Positions 1-7,380 of a DNA stretch of 44,045 nt are shown piece by piece. Position 1 is the stretch's first letter. Each line of letters starts with the position of its first letter. Under the pieces are notes generated by a model. The model made no database searches and had not been told where the DNA came from. It saw only the letters and a list, made by a program, of their open reading frames with translations. The position numbers and the translations under genes are program-made. Source of the stretch: Bacillus thermozeamaize (GTDB taxonomy: Bacteria; Bacillota; Bacilli; ZCTH02-B2); NCBI GenBank assembly GCA_002159075.1, contig LZRT01000142.1, forward strand, positions 1-44,045, in the 5' to 3' direction.

Positions 1-394
1 CGTTGGAAAGGATGAGATTTCCGTTCCGGACCCGGATGGCAGACGACTTCCACTGGACCCGAAAGTAGCGCCGCCGACGGTAGGGAGGTTTGGCTTGAGG
101 ATCTGCCTTCCGTCGTTTACGCCAGGACTTGAGGGCGGCGTAGAAGCTCTGCACCACTGCGTCCGCGCTGTGGGCATGGAGCAGGCTCGAGTTGTGCCAA
201 CGCATCATGGATGACGCTTTTAGCCAGATTCCTTTTTTGCGAACAGTGCGCCAGAACGAAACCATTACACGGCTGTACAGTTCCCCTGCGGCCATGGCAA
301 GCGCGTCCAATTGTTCTGTTTTAGGAAGTTTCATCTTGCGAACCGAATACACGTTCTCACTCTCTCTGTCTACATTGTACTGGAGTGAGAACAT
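1..394 (-). CDS. tnpB: TnpB-type RNA-guided endonuclease, N-terminal part, cut by window edge
   Basis: Reading the minus strand from the ATG at 394 gives an open frame of 131 codons that runs off the window start. The protein begins MFSLQYNVDR and continues with KLPKTEQLDALAMAAGEL, a Trp/Arg-rich stretch (RWHNSSLLHAHSADAV) and a basic segment (KSWRKRRK). This is the style of the N-terminal domain of IS200/IS605-family TnpB (OrfB, IS1341-type) proteins. The catalytic RuvC part would lie outside the window, so activity cannot be judged. A hairpin typical of an IS605 left end lies 38 bp upstream. No tnpA (Y1 transposase) is visible. It is different in sequence from the second TnpB at 6159-7253. 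Family assignment rests on my recognition of the N-terminal pattern only. Confidence 0.6.
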   Translation of the reverse strand, partial: MFSLQYNVDRESENVYSVRKMKLPKTEQLDALAMAAGELYSRVMVSFWRTVRKKGIWLKASSMMRWHNSSLLHAHSADAVVQSFYAALKSWRKRRKADPQAKPPYRRRRYFRVQWKSSAIRVRNGNLILSN

Positions 395-431
395 GGATGA
401 AAGATGGAATTTGGAGTGCTAAACGCCCTTA

Positions 432-451
432 CCCACCGCTAAAGCAGTGGG
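432..451. repeat. Imperfect palindrome, probable left-end hairpin of the first TnpB element
   Basis: Arms CCCACCGC and GCAGTGGG around a four-base loop (taaa) form a 5-bp stem, one C.A mismatch, and two more pairs. Imperfect subterminal hairpins of this kind are what Y1 transposases recognise in IS200/IS605 elements. It lies upstream of the truncated tnpB and has the same layout as the hairpin at 7336-7355. Confidence 0.55.
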
Positions 452-481
452 GTTGCGGGGGGAGTTTTTTCTGTCAACAAA

Positions 482-510
482 ATAAAAAAACCGGATCATG
501 CCGATCCGGC
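482..510 (-). terminator. Intrinsic terminator of the acyl-CoA ligase/phosphotriesterase unit
   Basis: On the minus strand the arms CCGGATC and GATCCGG (491-509) are followed by a run of seven T residues (484-490). It lies 26 bp beyond the stop of the phosphotriesterase-like gene. Confidence 0.85.
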
Positions 511-535
511 CACAGCCTGTAGACTGTCATGCCAA

Positions 536-1522
536 TCACTGATTTCCGCCAAACAGACGCTTCGGATTTTCCACCAGCATCTTTTGAATGGATGCTTCTG
601 TCACACCCCCTCGCCGGAGCGCCGGCAGGATGTTTTCAAAAAGATGCGTCGGCGTCCAGTGGGCCAGAAGCTTTTTCGCCACCTCATTGGGTGTATAGGG
701 CCGCCCCAGCCAGACGGTAATCGTGTCGTGCGAGAGCATCAGCCGATTGTCGTATCCTGCACCGATCAGGCCGAAGAGGCAGGCCAGACGTTCCTCGTCC
801 ATCGGCATCCCCACCACCTTCTGCAGACCGATCCGGTCAAAAGCGATCAACACCCCCTTTTTCAGGGTCCGCAGGTGATAGGAAAGGTCGGTGCTGCCAT
901 CCATGTGCCCGATCATGATGCGGCCGGGGTCGGCCCCTTCGGAAATCAGCAGTTCCGCCTGTTCAGGCCCCATCGTTCCCTCCTGGGTATGGGTGATGAT
1001 CGGCACGCCCGTCTCCCGCTGCACCCGGGCCGCCGCCCGGAAAAACACCTGCTCGTAATCGGTGATTTGACCTTTGCTGGAGGCCAGCTTGATCACGCCT
1101 GCCTTGATCCCTGTCCCGGCAATTCCCACGGTGATCTCTGTCATCATCATTTCATACACTTCCTGCTGGATATCGCTGAACGCCCGGCGAAACTTGAAAT
1201 AGGCGGGCGCCCCTTCGCCTTCATAGTAATATCCGGTGGAACAGACGATCTGCAAACCGCTTCGTTCGGACAGTTCTCTCAGGAATTCAGGGTTTCTGCC
1301 CGCCTCATTGGTCGTGGCATCCACCACCGTCTTCACCCCATGGCTTTTCAGCCGCTCAGCCACCGCCAGGCAGGCCTGCATGGCCTCCTCGTGCCGGAAC
1401 GGCCCCAACGTCACATCCCCCGCATACCCCGGATAACCGAACAGAAAATGCTCATGCATCAGCGTCACACCCAACTGCTCAGGGGAAATCTCCCCCGTCA
1501 CGGTCCGCACGTTTGGGGTCAT
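536..1522 (-). CDS. Phosphotriesterase-family metal-dependent hydrolase
   Basis: A 328-residue protein of the amidohydrolase superfamily (phosphotriesterase/PLL group). All the metal ligands of the binuclear centre appear in order: HxH at residues 23 and 25 (LMHEH), Lys145 (GVIKLASS, the carbamylated lysine position), His178 (ITHTQEG), His206 (IGHMDGS) and Asp266 (LSHDT). I chose the ATG at 1522 because GGAGGTGA lies just upstream; an in-frame start at 1555 has less support. This start overlaps nothing, being 13 bp downstream of the acyl-CoA ligase stop at 1536, so the two are surely co-transcribed. Family members act as lactonases, esterases or, rarely, organophosphatases. Pairing with a CoA ligase suggests hydrolysis of a lactone or ester to an acid that is then activated, but the substrate is unknown. 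A strong terminator follows. Confidence 0.85.
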   Translation of the reverse strand: MTPNVRTVTGEISPEQLGVTLMHEHFLFGYPGYAGDVTLGPFRHEEAMQACLAVAERLKSHGVKTVVDATTNEAGRNPEFLRELSERSGLQIVCSTGYYYEGEGAPAYFKFRRAFSDIQQEVYEMMMTEITVGIAGTGIKAGVIKLASSKGQITDYEQVFFRAAARVQRETGVPIITHTQEGTMGPEQAELLISEGADPGRIMIGHMDGSTDLSYHLRTLKKGVLIAFDRIGLQKVVGMPMDEERLACLFGLIGAGYDNRLMLSHDTITVWLGRPYTPNEVAKKLLAHWTPTHLFENILPALRRGGVTEASIQKMLVENPKRLFGGNQ

Positions 1523-1535
1523 GGAGGTCACCTCC

Positions 1536-3200
1536 TCACTTCGCCTCGCGGCCAAATTCCCGATCCTGCAACACGCGCCAGAGGATCTTACCGCTGCCGC
1601 TTTTCGGCAGCTCCTTGATAAACTCCACGACGCGAGGATATTTGTATGCCGCCATCTGCTCCCGGCTCCACTGAATGATGTCCTCCTCCGTCACCTTGCC
1701 TTCATATTCCGGCCGTAACACCACAAACGCCTTGACGTTTTCCCCGCGCCGCTCATCAGGGGTGGCCACCACGCAAGCCTCCGCCACCGCAGGGTGTTTG
1801 TACAGGACGCTTTCCACCTCAGTCGGCCAGACCTTGAACCCGGATGCGTTGATCATCCGCTTGGCCCGGTCGACGATGAAGAAGTACCCTTCTTCATCAT
1901 AACGGCCGATATCCCCCGTCCTCAGGAACCGCTTCCCGTCAATCGTGACGAAGGCCTTCTCCGTCTCCTCCGGCTTGTTCCAGTAACCCTTCATCACCTG
2001 CGGCCCGCTGACCACGATCTCCCCTTCCTCGCCTGGACCCAGTTCCCGGTCGGTGCCCAGCTCCAGCACCTTGCAATCGGTGTCGGGGGCGGGGACGCCA
2101 AGGCACTGCAACTTGGGCCGGTCCGGCGGATTGCTGTGGGTTTGCGAGATGGTTTCCGTCATCCCGTACCCTTCCATATACCGGATCCCCAGCTTCTGAA
2201 ACAGGCGCTCTCCCACGGCTTCCGGCAGCGGCGCGCCACCGCCGCTGACCGACCTCAGGGAACTCAAATCGTACTGATCCAACTTCGGATTGGCCAGAAA
2301 ATCCACCACCATCGTGCTGATATTCACCCAGTGGGTGCAACCATACTTCTCGATGCACATGGCCGCCACGTCCCGATCCCAGCGGCTGAGGAGGACAATC
2401 GTCGCCCCGACAAAAATCGGGGTATTCATGCAATGCTGCAAACCGGTAACATGAAAGAGAGGAAGGACCGCCAGGCTCACCGCGCTCGGCGCAACGTTGT
2501 TCCAATATGCGGCACCCACGATCGTGGCAATCACAGAGGCATGCGTATGGATGCACCCTTTCGGCATCCCGGTGGAACCGGAGGTATAAGGCAACACGGC
2601 CCAATCTTCAGACCCCACCTCCAGTTCCGGCACTTGGGCGGCAGAAGACAGAAACTCCCGCCAGGACATCGTCCCCGGAACCGTCCGTTGCGGCGCCCGG
2701 ACAAAATCCGGCGCCGGAATCTCCGGCTCCTCGTTCAGGTAATCGCGATACGTCACCGTCACCACGTCAAGCGCTCGTATACGATCCTTGATGGCCATGA
2801 CACGTCCGGCCAGATCCTGCCCGACAAAGATTACTTTGGCGCCGCTGTCCCGCAGCATGTAATCGATTTCATTTTCCAAAAGCATCGGATTGAGCGGCAC
2901 CACCATGGCATTGGCCCGCAAAATGCCGTAAAAGGCGATGATAAACTGCGGCGCATTCTGCATGTACAGGGCCACCCGGTCCCCTTTTCTCACGCCTTTG
3001 GCCGCCAGGCCGGCGGCTACCTGTTCCGCTTCCTGCTTCAACTGCCGATACGAAATCCTGTTTCCGTAATAAATGATGGCCGGTTTGTGCGGATAACGCC
3101 GCGCCGAAGTCTCAAGAAAATCCCACAACGGAACCTGCGGATAATCCAGCGACTTGGGCAAACGGGACGGCCAAAACGGAAAATGACGATCAAACGGCAT
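1536..3200 (-). CDS. AMP-dependent acyl-CoA synthetase (fatty/aryl acid CoA ligase)
   Basis: A 554-residue adenylate-forming enzyme that makes an acyl-CoA from a carboxylic acid, ATP and CoA. Visible motifs are the P-loop YTSGSTGMPKG, the GYGMTETISQTH motif, the hinge region LRTGDIGRYDEEGYF followed by DRAKRMINASGFKVWP, and the C-terminal catalytic lysine in PKSGSGKILWR. The full two-domain length is present. The chosen ATG at 3200 begins MPFDRHFPFWPSRLPK and has GGAGGTG 11 bases upstream. A longer in-frame start at 3251 is possible but its ribosome site (AGGGAG) is too close. Substrate class (long-chain versus aromatic) cannot be read by eye. It heads a two-gene unit with the phosphotriesterase-like gene, from a probable promoter at 3314-3342. 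Confidence 0.88.
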   Translation of the reverse strand: MPFDRHFPFWPSRLPKSLDYPQVPLWDFLETSARRYPHKPAIIYYGNRISYRQLKQEAEQVAAGLAAKGVRKGDRVALYMQNAPQFIIAFYGILRANAMVVPLNPMLLENEIDYMLRDSGAKVIFVGQDLAGRVMAIKDRIRALDVVTVTYRDYLNEEPEIPAPDFVRAPQRTVPGTMSWREFLSSAAQVPELEVGSEDWAVLPYTSGSTGMPKGCIHTHASVIATIVGAAYWNNVAPSAVSLAVLPLFHVTGLQHCMNTPIFVGATIVLLSRWDRDVAAMCIEKYGCTHWVNISTMVVDFLANPKLDQYDLSSLRSVSGGGAPLPEAVGERLFQKLGIRYMEGYGMTETISQTHSNPPDRPKLQCLGVPAPDTDCKVLELGTDRELGPGEEGEIVVSGPQVMKGYWNKPEETEKAFVTIDGKRFLRTGDIGRYDEEGYFFIVDRAKRMINASGFKVWPTEVESVLYKHPAVAEACVVATPDERRGENVKAFVVLRPEYEGKVTEEDIIQWSREQMAAYKYPRVVEFIKELPKSGSGKILWRVLQDREFGREAK

Positions 3201-3268
3201 TGGACACAAGACACCTCCAGCCAATTTTCGCAAGGTTATCGTTTTCAACATATCTCCCTATAAATGCG

Positions 3269-3288
3269 AAGATTCAATAAAGATTCAA
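3269..3288. repeat. Short tandem duplication (AAGATTCAA x2, period 11)
   Basis: AAGATTCAA occurs at 3269-3277 and again at 3280-3288 in the AT-rich spacer upstream of the acyl-CoA ligase. A second, 7-bp abutting pair (ATGCATC) lies at 3404-3417 in the same gap. Confidence 0.7.
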
Positions 3289-3313
3289 CAAATTCGCTCC
3301 AGACTCTAACAAA

Positions 3314-3342
3314 ATTTTATAATTGTAGATAACTTTTTTCAA
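3314..3342 (-). promoter_or_regulatory. Probable sigma-A promoter for the acyl-CoA ligase unit
   Basis: On the minus strand TTGAAA (3337-3342) and TAAAAT (3314-3319) are 17 bp apart, about 115 bp upstream of the chosen start. The whole gap 3201-3434 is AT-rich and also serves the divergent hydrolase gene, for which I see no clear promoter. Confidence 0.45.
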
Positions 3343-3434
3343 TCGTTGATCATTGTTTTAGTTTTAATCATCCGTTAATTAGTTCAGGATCTTTACGCAT
3401 CACATGCATCATGCATCGATGGGGAGGCAAAGCC

Positions 3435-4301
3435 ATGAGTGGCAAAGATGAAAAAAGGAAAGCACCAGGACATGACCTGGTGCTCATCCATGGATTGCAA
3501 AACATGCACCGCTGGGGCCGGGCATTTCTTCAGACGCTGGCGGACATCTGGGGCTCGGGAAAGGTGTATGTCCTCTACACCAACCCATCCAACCGGATCT
3601 GGACGCGCCAGTACAGCGGAAAAACCATTACCTTTATCGGCAAAAACAGTTACACGGCCGGCAGGGCCAGTGTGGAAATCCAGGCTGCCCGTGTCGCGGA
3701 AAAAGTGCGCATCTTGCAAGAAACATATGGTTTGGGCAAAAACTTCCACGTCATAGCCCACAGCATGGGCGGCCTGATCACGCGCAAATTCATCTACGAT
3801 CATCCCGGCACCGTCGTCAACGTGGTCACCCTCGGCACGCCGCACCACGGTTCCCCGCTTGCGCACACCTTCCGTTGGCTAGGGGTCCTGGCCGGTTCCA
3901 GCCAGGCCTTCGCCAACCTGACGCCTGAGTGGGTGGCGGAATTCAACCGCCAATACCCGGCCGTGGGAGCCCCTCTCTGCCCGGGCGGAAAGTTCTACAC
4001 GTTGCGCGGCTTTGCCACCGGCAGCCTGAAACATCGGGGTGTATTTGGAGAGGTCTGGTTCGGCTGGCACACGCTCCGCGCCCTCCACCGCCAGACGGCA
4101 AGCGATGGCTTGGTTCCCGCCGATTCCGCCCTGATCGAAGACGCCATTCACTTGGCTGACTTTGACGACTGCGACCACTTGGGCCTCACCACCCGCGCCG
4201 ACGTGGCCAAAACGTGCGCCGCCTGTCTGCTTGGTGACCAAGCCGTCATCGATGGGGATATCGATGATGTTTCCGAAAATGGGCACATGCGCCTCTCGTA
4301 A
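3435..4301 (+). CDS. Alpha/beta-hydrolase, triacylglycerol-lipase-like
   Basis: A 288-residue soluble protein with the lipase fold signature. The oxyanion-hole strand LVLIHGLQN is near residue 15, the nucleophile elbow AHSMGG near residue 110, and the acid and base candidates are SDGLVP and DCDHLGL near the C-terminus. GTPHHGSPLA after the nucleophile is typical of bacterial lipase and esterase families, including those acting on lipids or polyhydroxyalkanoate. I chose ATG 3435 because GGGGAGG sits seven bases upstream; an ATG at 3411 has no such site. I see no signal peptide, so it is probably cytoplasmic. It converges on the CoA-transferase gene with only 15 bp between the two stops. The substrate is unknown. 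Confidence 0.8.
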   Translation: MSGKDEKRKAPGHDLVLIHGLQNMHRWGRAFLQTLADIWGSGKVYVLYTNPSNRIWTRQYSGKTITFIGKNSYTAGRASVEIQAARVAEKVRILQETYGLGKNFHVIAHSMGGLITRKFIYDHPGTVVNVVTLGTPHHGSPLAHTFRWLGVLAGSSQAFANLTPEWVAEFNRQYPAVGAPLCPGGKFYTLRGFATGSLKHRGVFGEVWFGWHTLRALHRQTASDGLVPADSALIEDAIHLADFDDCDHLGLTTRADVAKTCAACLLGDQAVIDGDIDDVSENGHMRLS

Positions 4302-4316
4302 GGATTCACAAGGCGT

Positions 4317-5828
4317 TCATGAAAGCATGGAGACCTTTTCCAGCATGGTGCCTTCCTTCTCATAGCGGATGTGCCACTGCAACGCCTTTTCCAAAACATG
4401 CGGCGTATGCCCGCCCCGGGCCGCCGCTTCTTCGTAATAGGCCAAAAGCTGCGGACGGTACATGGGGTGGGCGCAATTCCTGATGATGGCCAGCGCCCGT
4501 TCCCTCGGAGACAACCCCCGCAAATCCGCCAGCCCTTGTTCCGTCACGATCACATCCACATCATGTTCGGTGTGATCGACATGGGACACAAAAGGCACGA
4601 TGCTGGAGATGGCCCCGCCTTTGGCGGTCGATTTCGTCACAAAAACCGTCAAGCGCGCATTCCGCGCAAAATCGCCGGAACCGCCGATCCCGTTCATCAT
4701 CCGGGTTCCCAGAACATGGGTGGAGTTGACGTTCCCGTAAATGTCCACCTCAATCGCCGCGTTCATCGCGATCAGGCCCAGCCGCCGGATGATCTCCGGA
4801 TGATTGGAAATCTCCTGGGGGCGAAGAATCAATTTGTCGCGATAGCGGGCAAAATTCCCCATCACTTCCTTTGCCTTCCGGGGCGACAACGTGATGGAAC
4901 TGCCCGACGCAAAGCGAATTTTTCCCGCATCCAACAGATCGAATATCGCATCCTGGAGTACTTCGGAATACACTTCCAGATCCGTGAAATCGGAATGCAA
5001 AAAGCCGTGAAACACCGCATTGGCGACCGACCCGACGCCCGACTGCAGGGGGGCCAGACTGGCCGGAAGGCGGCCGGCCTTGACTTCATGCCGCAAAAAA
5101 TCGATCAGAAAATCGGCCATCCGCTGCGTCTCGGCATCTGGCGGAACAATGTTTGCCGCCGCATCCGGTTCGTTTGTGATCACGATGCCCTTGATCTTTC
5201 CGGGATCCACCTGCATCGCCGGCGTCCCGATCCGCCTGTCCCCGGAGGTGATCGGAATCGGCCGGCGCTGCCCCTGCGCTTCAGGTATATACAGATCGTG
5301 CACCCCTTCCAGCTCTGCCGGCTGCGCTTCATTCAATTCGACGATGACCATCTTCGCCTTGTTCACAAAAATGGGCGCATTCCCCACCGACGTGGTCGGG
5401 ACAATCCATCCCTCTTCCGTTATGGCAACCGCTTCCACCAAAGCCACATCAATCGGCGGCAGGCACTCCTGACGTATCAGCTCGGCCGTGTGGGAAAGAT
5501 GCTGGTCAATATACTTGACCTCTCCCGCATTGATCCGTTCGCGCATCCGTTTTTCCGACTGGTAAGGCAGCCTCAGGTTGACAATCCCGGCTTCCGCAAA
5601 CAGGCCGTCGATTTCCGAATTGATCGAAGCTCCGGTAAACACGTTGATCTTAAACGGCTTCCCCTCTCTTCTGACACGTTCCACAAGGGCCCTGGGCACC
5701 GCCTTGGCATCGCCTGCCTGCGCGAACCCTCCCATGGCCAGCGTCATCCCATGCCCAATCCACTGCGCCGCCTCTTCCGCTTTCACGACCCGCGATGCCA
5801 AATCCTTGTTGCGAATGCGCTGCGACAA
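4317..5828 (-). CDS. Acetyl-CoA hydrolase/CoA-transferase family enzyme
   Basis: A 503-residue protein of the class that contains succinyl-CoA:acetate and butyryl-CoA:acetate CoA-transferases. Recognisable parts are the N-terminal WIGHGMTLAMGGFAQAGDAK, the glycine-rich NGIGGSGDFARNA segment that contributes to the CoA site, and EQGLADLRGLSPRERA near the C-terminus. It would move CoA between short acyl groups, or hydrolyse acetyl-CoA, in the cytoplasm. The start codon is TTG, supported by AGGGGGG about eight bases upstream and by the conserved N-terminal length. It is monocistronic, since its 3' end meets the lipase-like gene and the next upstream gene is a mobile element. A link to the nearby CoA ligase is plausible but not shown. 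Confidence 0.85.
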   Translation of the reverse strand: MSQRIRNKDLASRVVKAEEAAQWIGHGMTLAMGGFAQAGDAKAVPRALVERVRREGKPFKINVFTGASINSEIDGLFAEAGIVNLRLPYQSEKRMRERINAGEVKYIDQHLSHTAELIRQECLPPIDVALVEAVAITEEGWIVPTTSVGNAPIFVNKAKMVIVELNEAQPAELEGVHDLYIPEAQGQRRPIPITSGDRRIGTPAMQVDPGKIKGIVITNEPDAAANIVPPDAETQRMADFLIDFLRHEVKAGRLPASLAPLQSGVGSVANAVFHGFLHSDFTDLEVYSEVLQDAIFDLLDAGKIRFASGSSITLSPRKAKEVMGNFARYRDKLILRPQEISNHPEIIRRLGLIAMNAAIEVDIYGNVNSTHVLGTRMMNGIGGSGDFARNARLTVFVTKSTAKGGAISSIVPFVSHVDHTEHDVDVIVTEQGLADLRGLSPRERALAIIRNCAHPMYRPQLLAYYEEAAARGGHTPHVLEKALQWHIRYEKEGTMLEKVSMLS

Positions 5829-5974
5829 CCGAATCCCCCCTTTGTAACCGTTTTGTCGAATTTTGATTTTTAATGACTATACCACGTTTGCTTCCCTCGA
5901 TCTCCAAAACACCGATAAAACAGCATGATTCCCGTTAAAGCAGCCGATTTTTCTGCAAACCCTTCATTTTTTGA

Positions 5975-6010
5975 GCAAAAAATCCCGCCTCTATCCATAG
6001 AATGAGGCGG
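5975..6010 (-). terminator. Intrinsic terminator downstream of the TnpB element
   Basis: On the minus strand CGCCTC (6004-6009) and GAGGCG (5986-5991) pair, and the run ATTTTTTG follows after three bases. It lies about 45 bp past the predicted right end of the element, so it would stop transcripts that carry the omega-RNA plus guide. The rest of 5829-6055 holds only the upstream region of the CoA-transferase gene. Confidence 0.6.
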
Positions 6011-6055
6011 AACCATGACTTCAATACCCATAGCCCATATAACTTAAATCCCCAT

Positions 6056-6200
6056 TTGACACTCCACACGGCTTTAAGCCGTGGGATTCTCGGGAACAGC
6101 GGCCCAACGGCCGCTTCTTGACCGAGCGATCCCCGTGTGTGTCCCACGGTTCAGTTGGCTAGGCCAACAGACGCAAGCCTTCCTGCAAGATGTTCCTTGC
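6056..6200 (-). ncRNA. Omega-RNA (reRNA) of the TnpB element; 5' end approximate
   Basis: In TnpB systems the guide RNA overlaps the 3' end of tnpB and the right end of the element. Here the tnpB stop at 6159 is followed by an AGCGGCC/GGCCGCT hairpin (6098-6115, loop CAAC), a CACGGCT/AGCCGTG hairpin (6067-6083), and the terminus TCAA. The guide would start at 6055 and read ATGGGGATTTAAGTTATATG. The 5' boundary of the scaffold inside tnpB is not visible. Confidence 0.5.
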
Positions 6201-7253
6201 GGCATTGACATCCCTGTCGTGGTGAGTACCACACTCTGGGCATGTCCATGCTCTCAAGCCAAGGTTTTTCACTTCTTTGTTGCGAAATCCGCAACAGGAA
6301 CAAAGCTGGCTTGATGGAAATGTCCTGGCCACAAGCACGAGGCTTCGTCCGTACCAATTCGCCTTGTATTCCAGCATGGAACGGAACGTTGCCCAGGATG
6401 CATCAGAGATAGGCTTGGCCAGCCAGTGGTTCTTCTGCATGTTCTGCACCTGCAGGTCCTCCAGGCAGATCACTTGGTTCTCGCGAATCAGCCTGGTCGA
6501 CAGCTTGTGCAGAAAGTCCCTTCGGCAGTTGGACACTTTCTCATGCAGACGGGCCACCTTCAGGCGGGCCTTCTCCCATCGCCTGCCGCCTTGGGTTCGG
6601 CGGGAAAGGATGCGCTGCCAGCGGATCAACCGCCTTTCGTGTTTGTACAGATGTTTCGGATTAGCAATGACCTCACCGGTGGAAAGGACGGCAAATTCCT
6701 TTACGCCAAGGTCAAGGCCCACTTTACTATCACAAGCGGGTAACGGTGGAATCTCCTCATCCACCAGCACCGAGATAAAGTACTTCCCCGTCGGGTTCCG
6801 CCGGATGGTGGCGGAGATGATCCGGCCCTTGACCTCGCGGGACCTGGCAAACCTGACCCACCCCAGTTTGGGGAGACGAATCCGGTTTCCTTGGATGGCG
6901 ATGGTTCCCTTGTTGTTTTTGGATGTGTAGGATTGCACCGGGTTCTTCCGGCTCTTAAAACGTGGGTAGCCCTTTTTTTCCCGGAAGAAACGTTTGAATG
7001 CGTCATCCAGATGCCGCAGTTCCGTCTGCAGCGCCGTGGCATCCGGTTCCTTGAGCCAATCCAGCTCTCTCTTGAGACGGGTGAGCAAAGCGGAGCAGGC
7101 GTTATACCCAAGCGTCTTTCCTTCCGCCTCGTGCACTTCCTTCCGTCTGGCAAGGAAGTGATTGAAGACGTATCTGCAACATCCGAACGTCTTATGGATG
7201 AGATCACGTTGCGTCCTGCTTGGGTAGATGCGAAACCGGTACGCCTTGTGCAT
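6159..7253 (-). CDS. tnpB: TnpB, RNA-guided DNA endonuclease of an IS605-type element
   Basis: A 364-residue protein beginning [17 protein letters not shown], the standard TnpB opening. RuvC-type catalytic residues are all visible: Asp in [12 protein letters not shown], Glu in [12 protein letters not shown] and Asp in [14 protein letters not shown] four-Cys zinc finger (CSCCG and CPECG) lies between the last two. The ATG at 7253 has GAAGGTGG five bases upstream; a GTG/ATG at 7262 is less likely. The length is normal for a complete TnpB, so it is probably able to cleave DNA under omega-RNA guidance and help the element persist. It is bounded by typical hairpins and lies next to an IS1380 remnant. 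Confidence 0.92.
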   Translation of the reverse strand: MHKAYRFRIYPSRTQRDLIHKTFGCCRYVFNHFLARRKEVHEAEGKTLGYNACSALLTRLKRELDWLKEPDATALQTELRHLDDAFKRFFREKKGYPRFKSRKNPVQSYTSKNNKGTIAIQGNRIRLPKLGWVRFARSREVKGRIISATIRRNPTGKYFISVLVDEEIPPLPACDSKVGLDLGVKEFAVLSTGEVIANPKHLYKHERRLIRWQRILSRRTQGGRRWEKARLKVARLHEKVSNCRRDFLHKLSTRLIRENQVICLEDLQVQNMQKNHWLAKPISDASWATFRSMLEYKANWYGRSLVLVARTFPSSQLCSCCGFRNKEVKNLGLRAWTCPECGTHHDRDVNAARNILQEGLRLLA

Positions 7254-7335
7254 TTGTTCCACCTTCTTTCCTTGTCCTTATGATACCATGGGAGAGAAGG
7301 ACGGAACAAATGTTTGCCGGGAGGGGTCCATGTAT

Positions 7336-7355
7336 CCCACCCCTGAAGGAGTGGG
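7336..7355. repeat. Imperfect palindrome, probable left-end hairpin of the second TnpB element
   Basis: CCCAC pairs with GTGGG, then a C.A mismatch, then two pairs closing a TGAA loop. It is upstream of tnpB and has the same mismatch position and loop size as the hairpin at 432-451. Confidence 0.6.
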
Positions 7356-7380
7356 TTTTATTGCCCCTCCCAGACCCTCC

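Larger units (their letters stand above)
6056..7365 (-). mobile_element. IS200/IS605-family element carrying only tnpB (IS1341-type)
   Basis: The element contains one gene, tnpB, flanked by an imperfect hairpin on the left (7336-7355) and two hairpins on the right (6067-6083 and 6098-6115). Reading the minus strand, the right end finishes with GTGTCAA; TCAA is the known right cleavage tetranucleotide of IS608-type elements. I place the right boundary at 6056 on that basis. The left boundary is approximate because I cannot align a relative. No tnpA is present, so movement would depend on a Y1 transposase supplied elsewhere. Confidence 0.65.

Noticed and set aside
584-1618. Long open frame on the plus strand opposite the phosphotriesterase-like gene
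   Set aside because: It is the complement of a gene with clear catalytic motifs, and its Arg/His/Pro-rich composition is that of a shadow frame.
1794-3263. 489-codon plus-strand frame opposite the acyl-CoA ligase
   Set aside because: No recognisable domain, arginine/histidine-rich, and fully antisense to a well-supported enzyme gene.
5935-6147. 70-codon minus-strand frame after tnpB
   Set aside because: It covers the omega-RNA hairpins and right end of the mobile element; its translation is chance.
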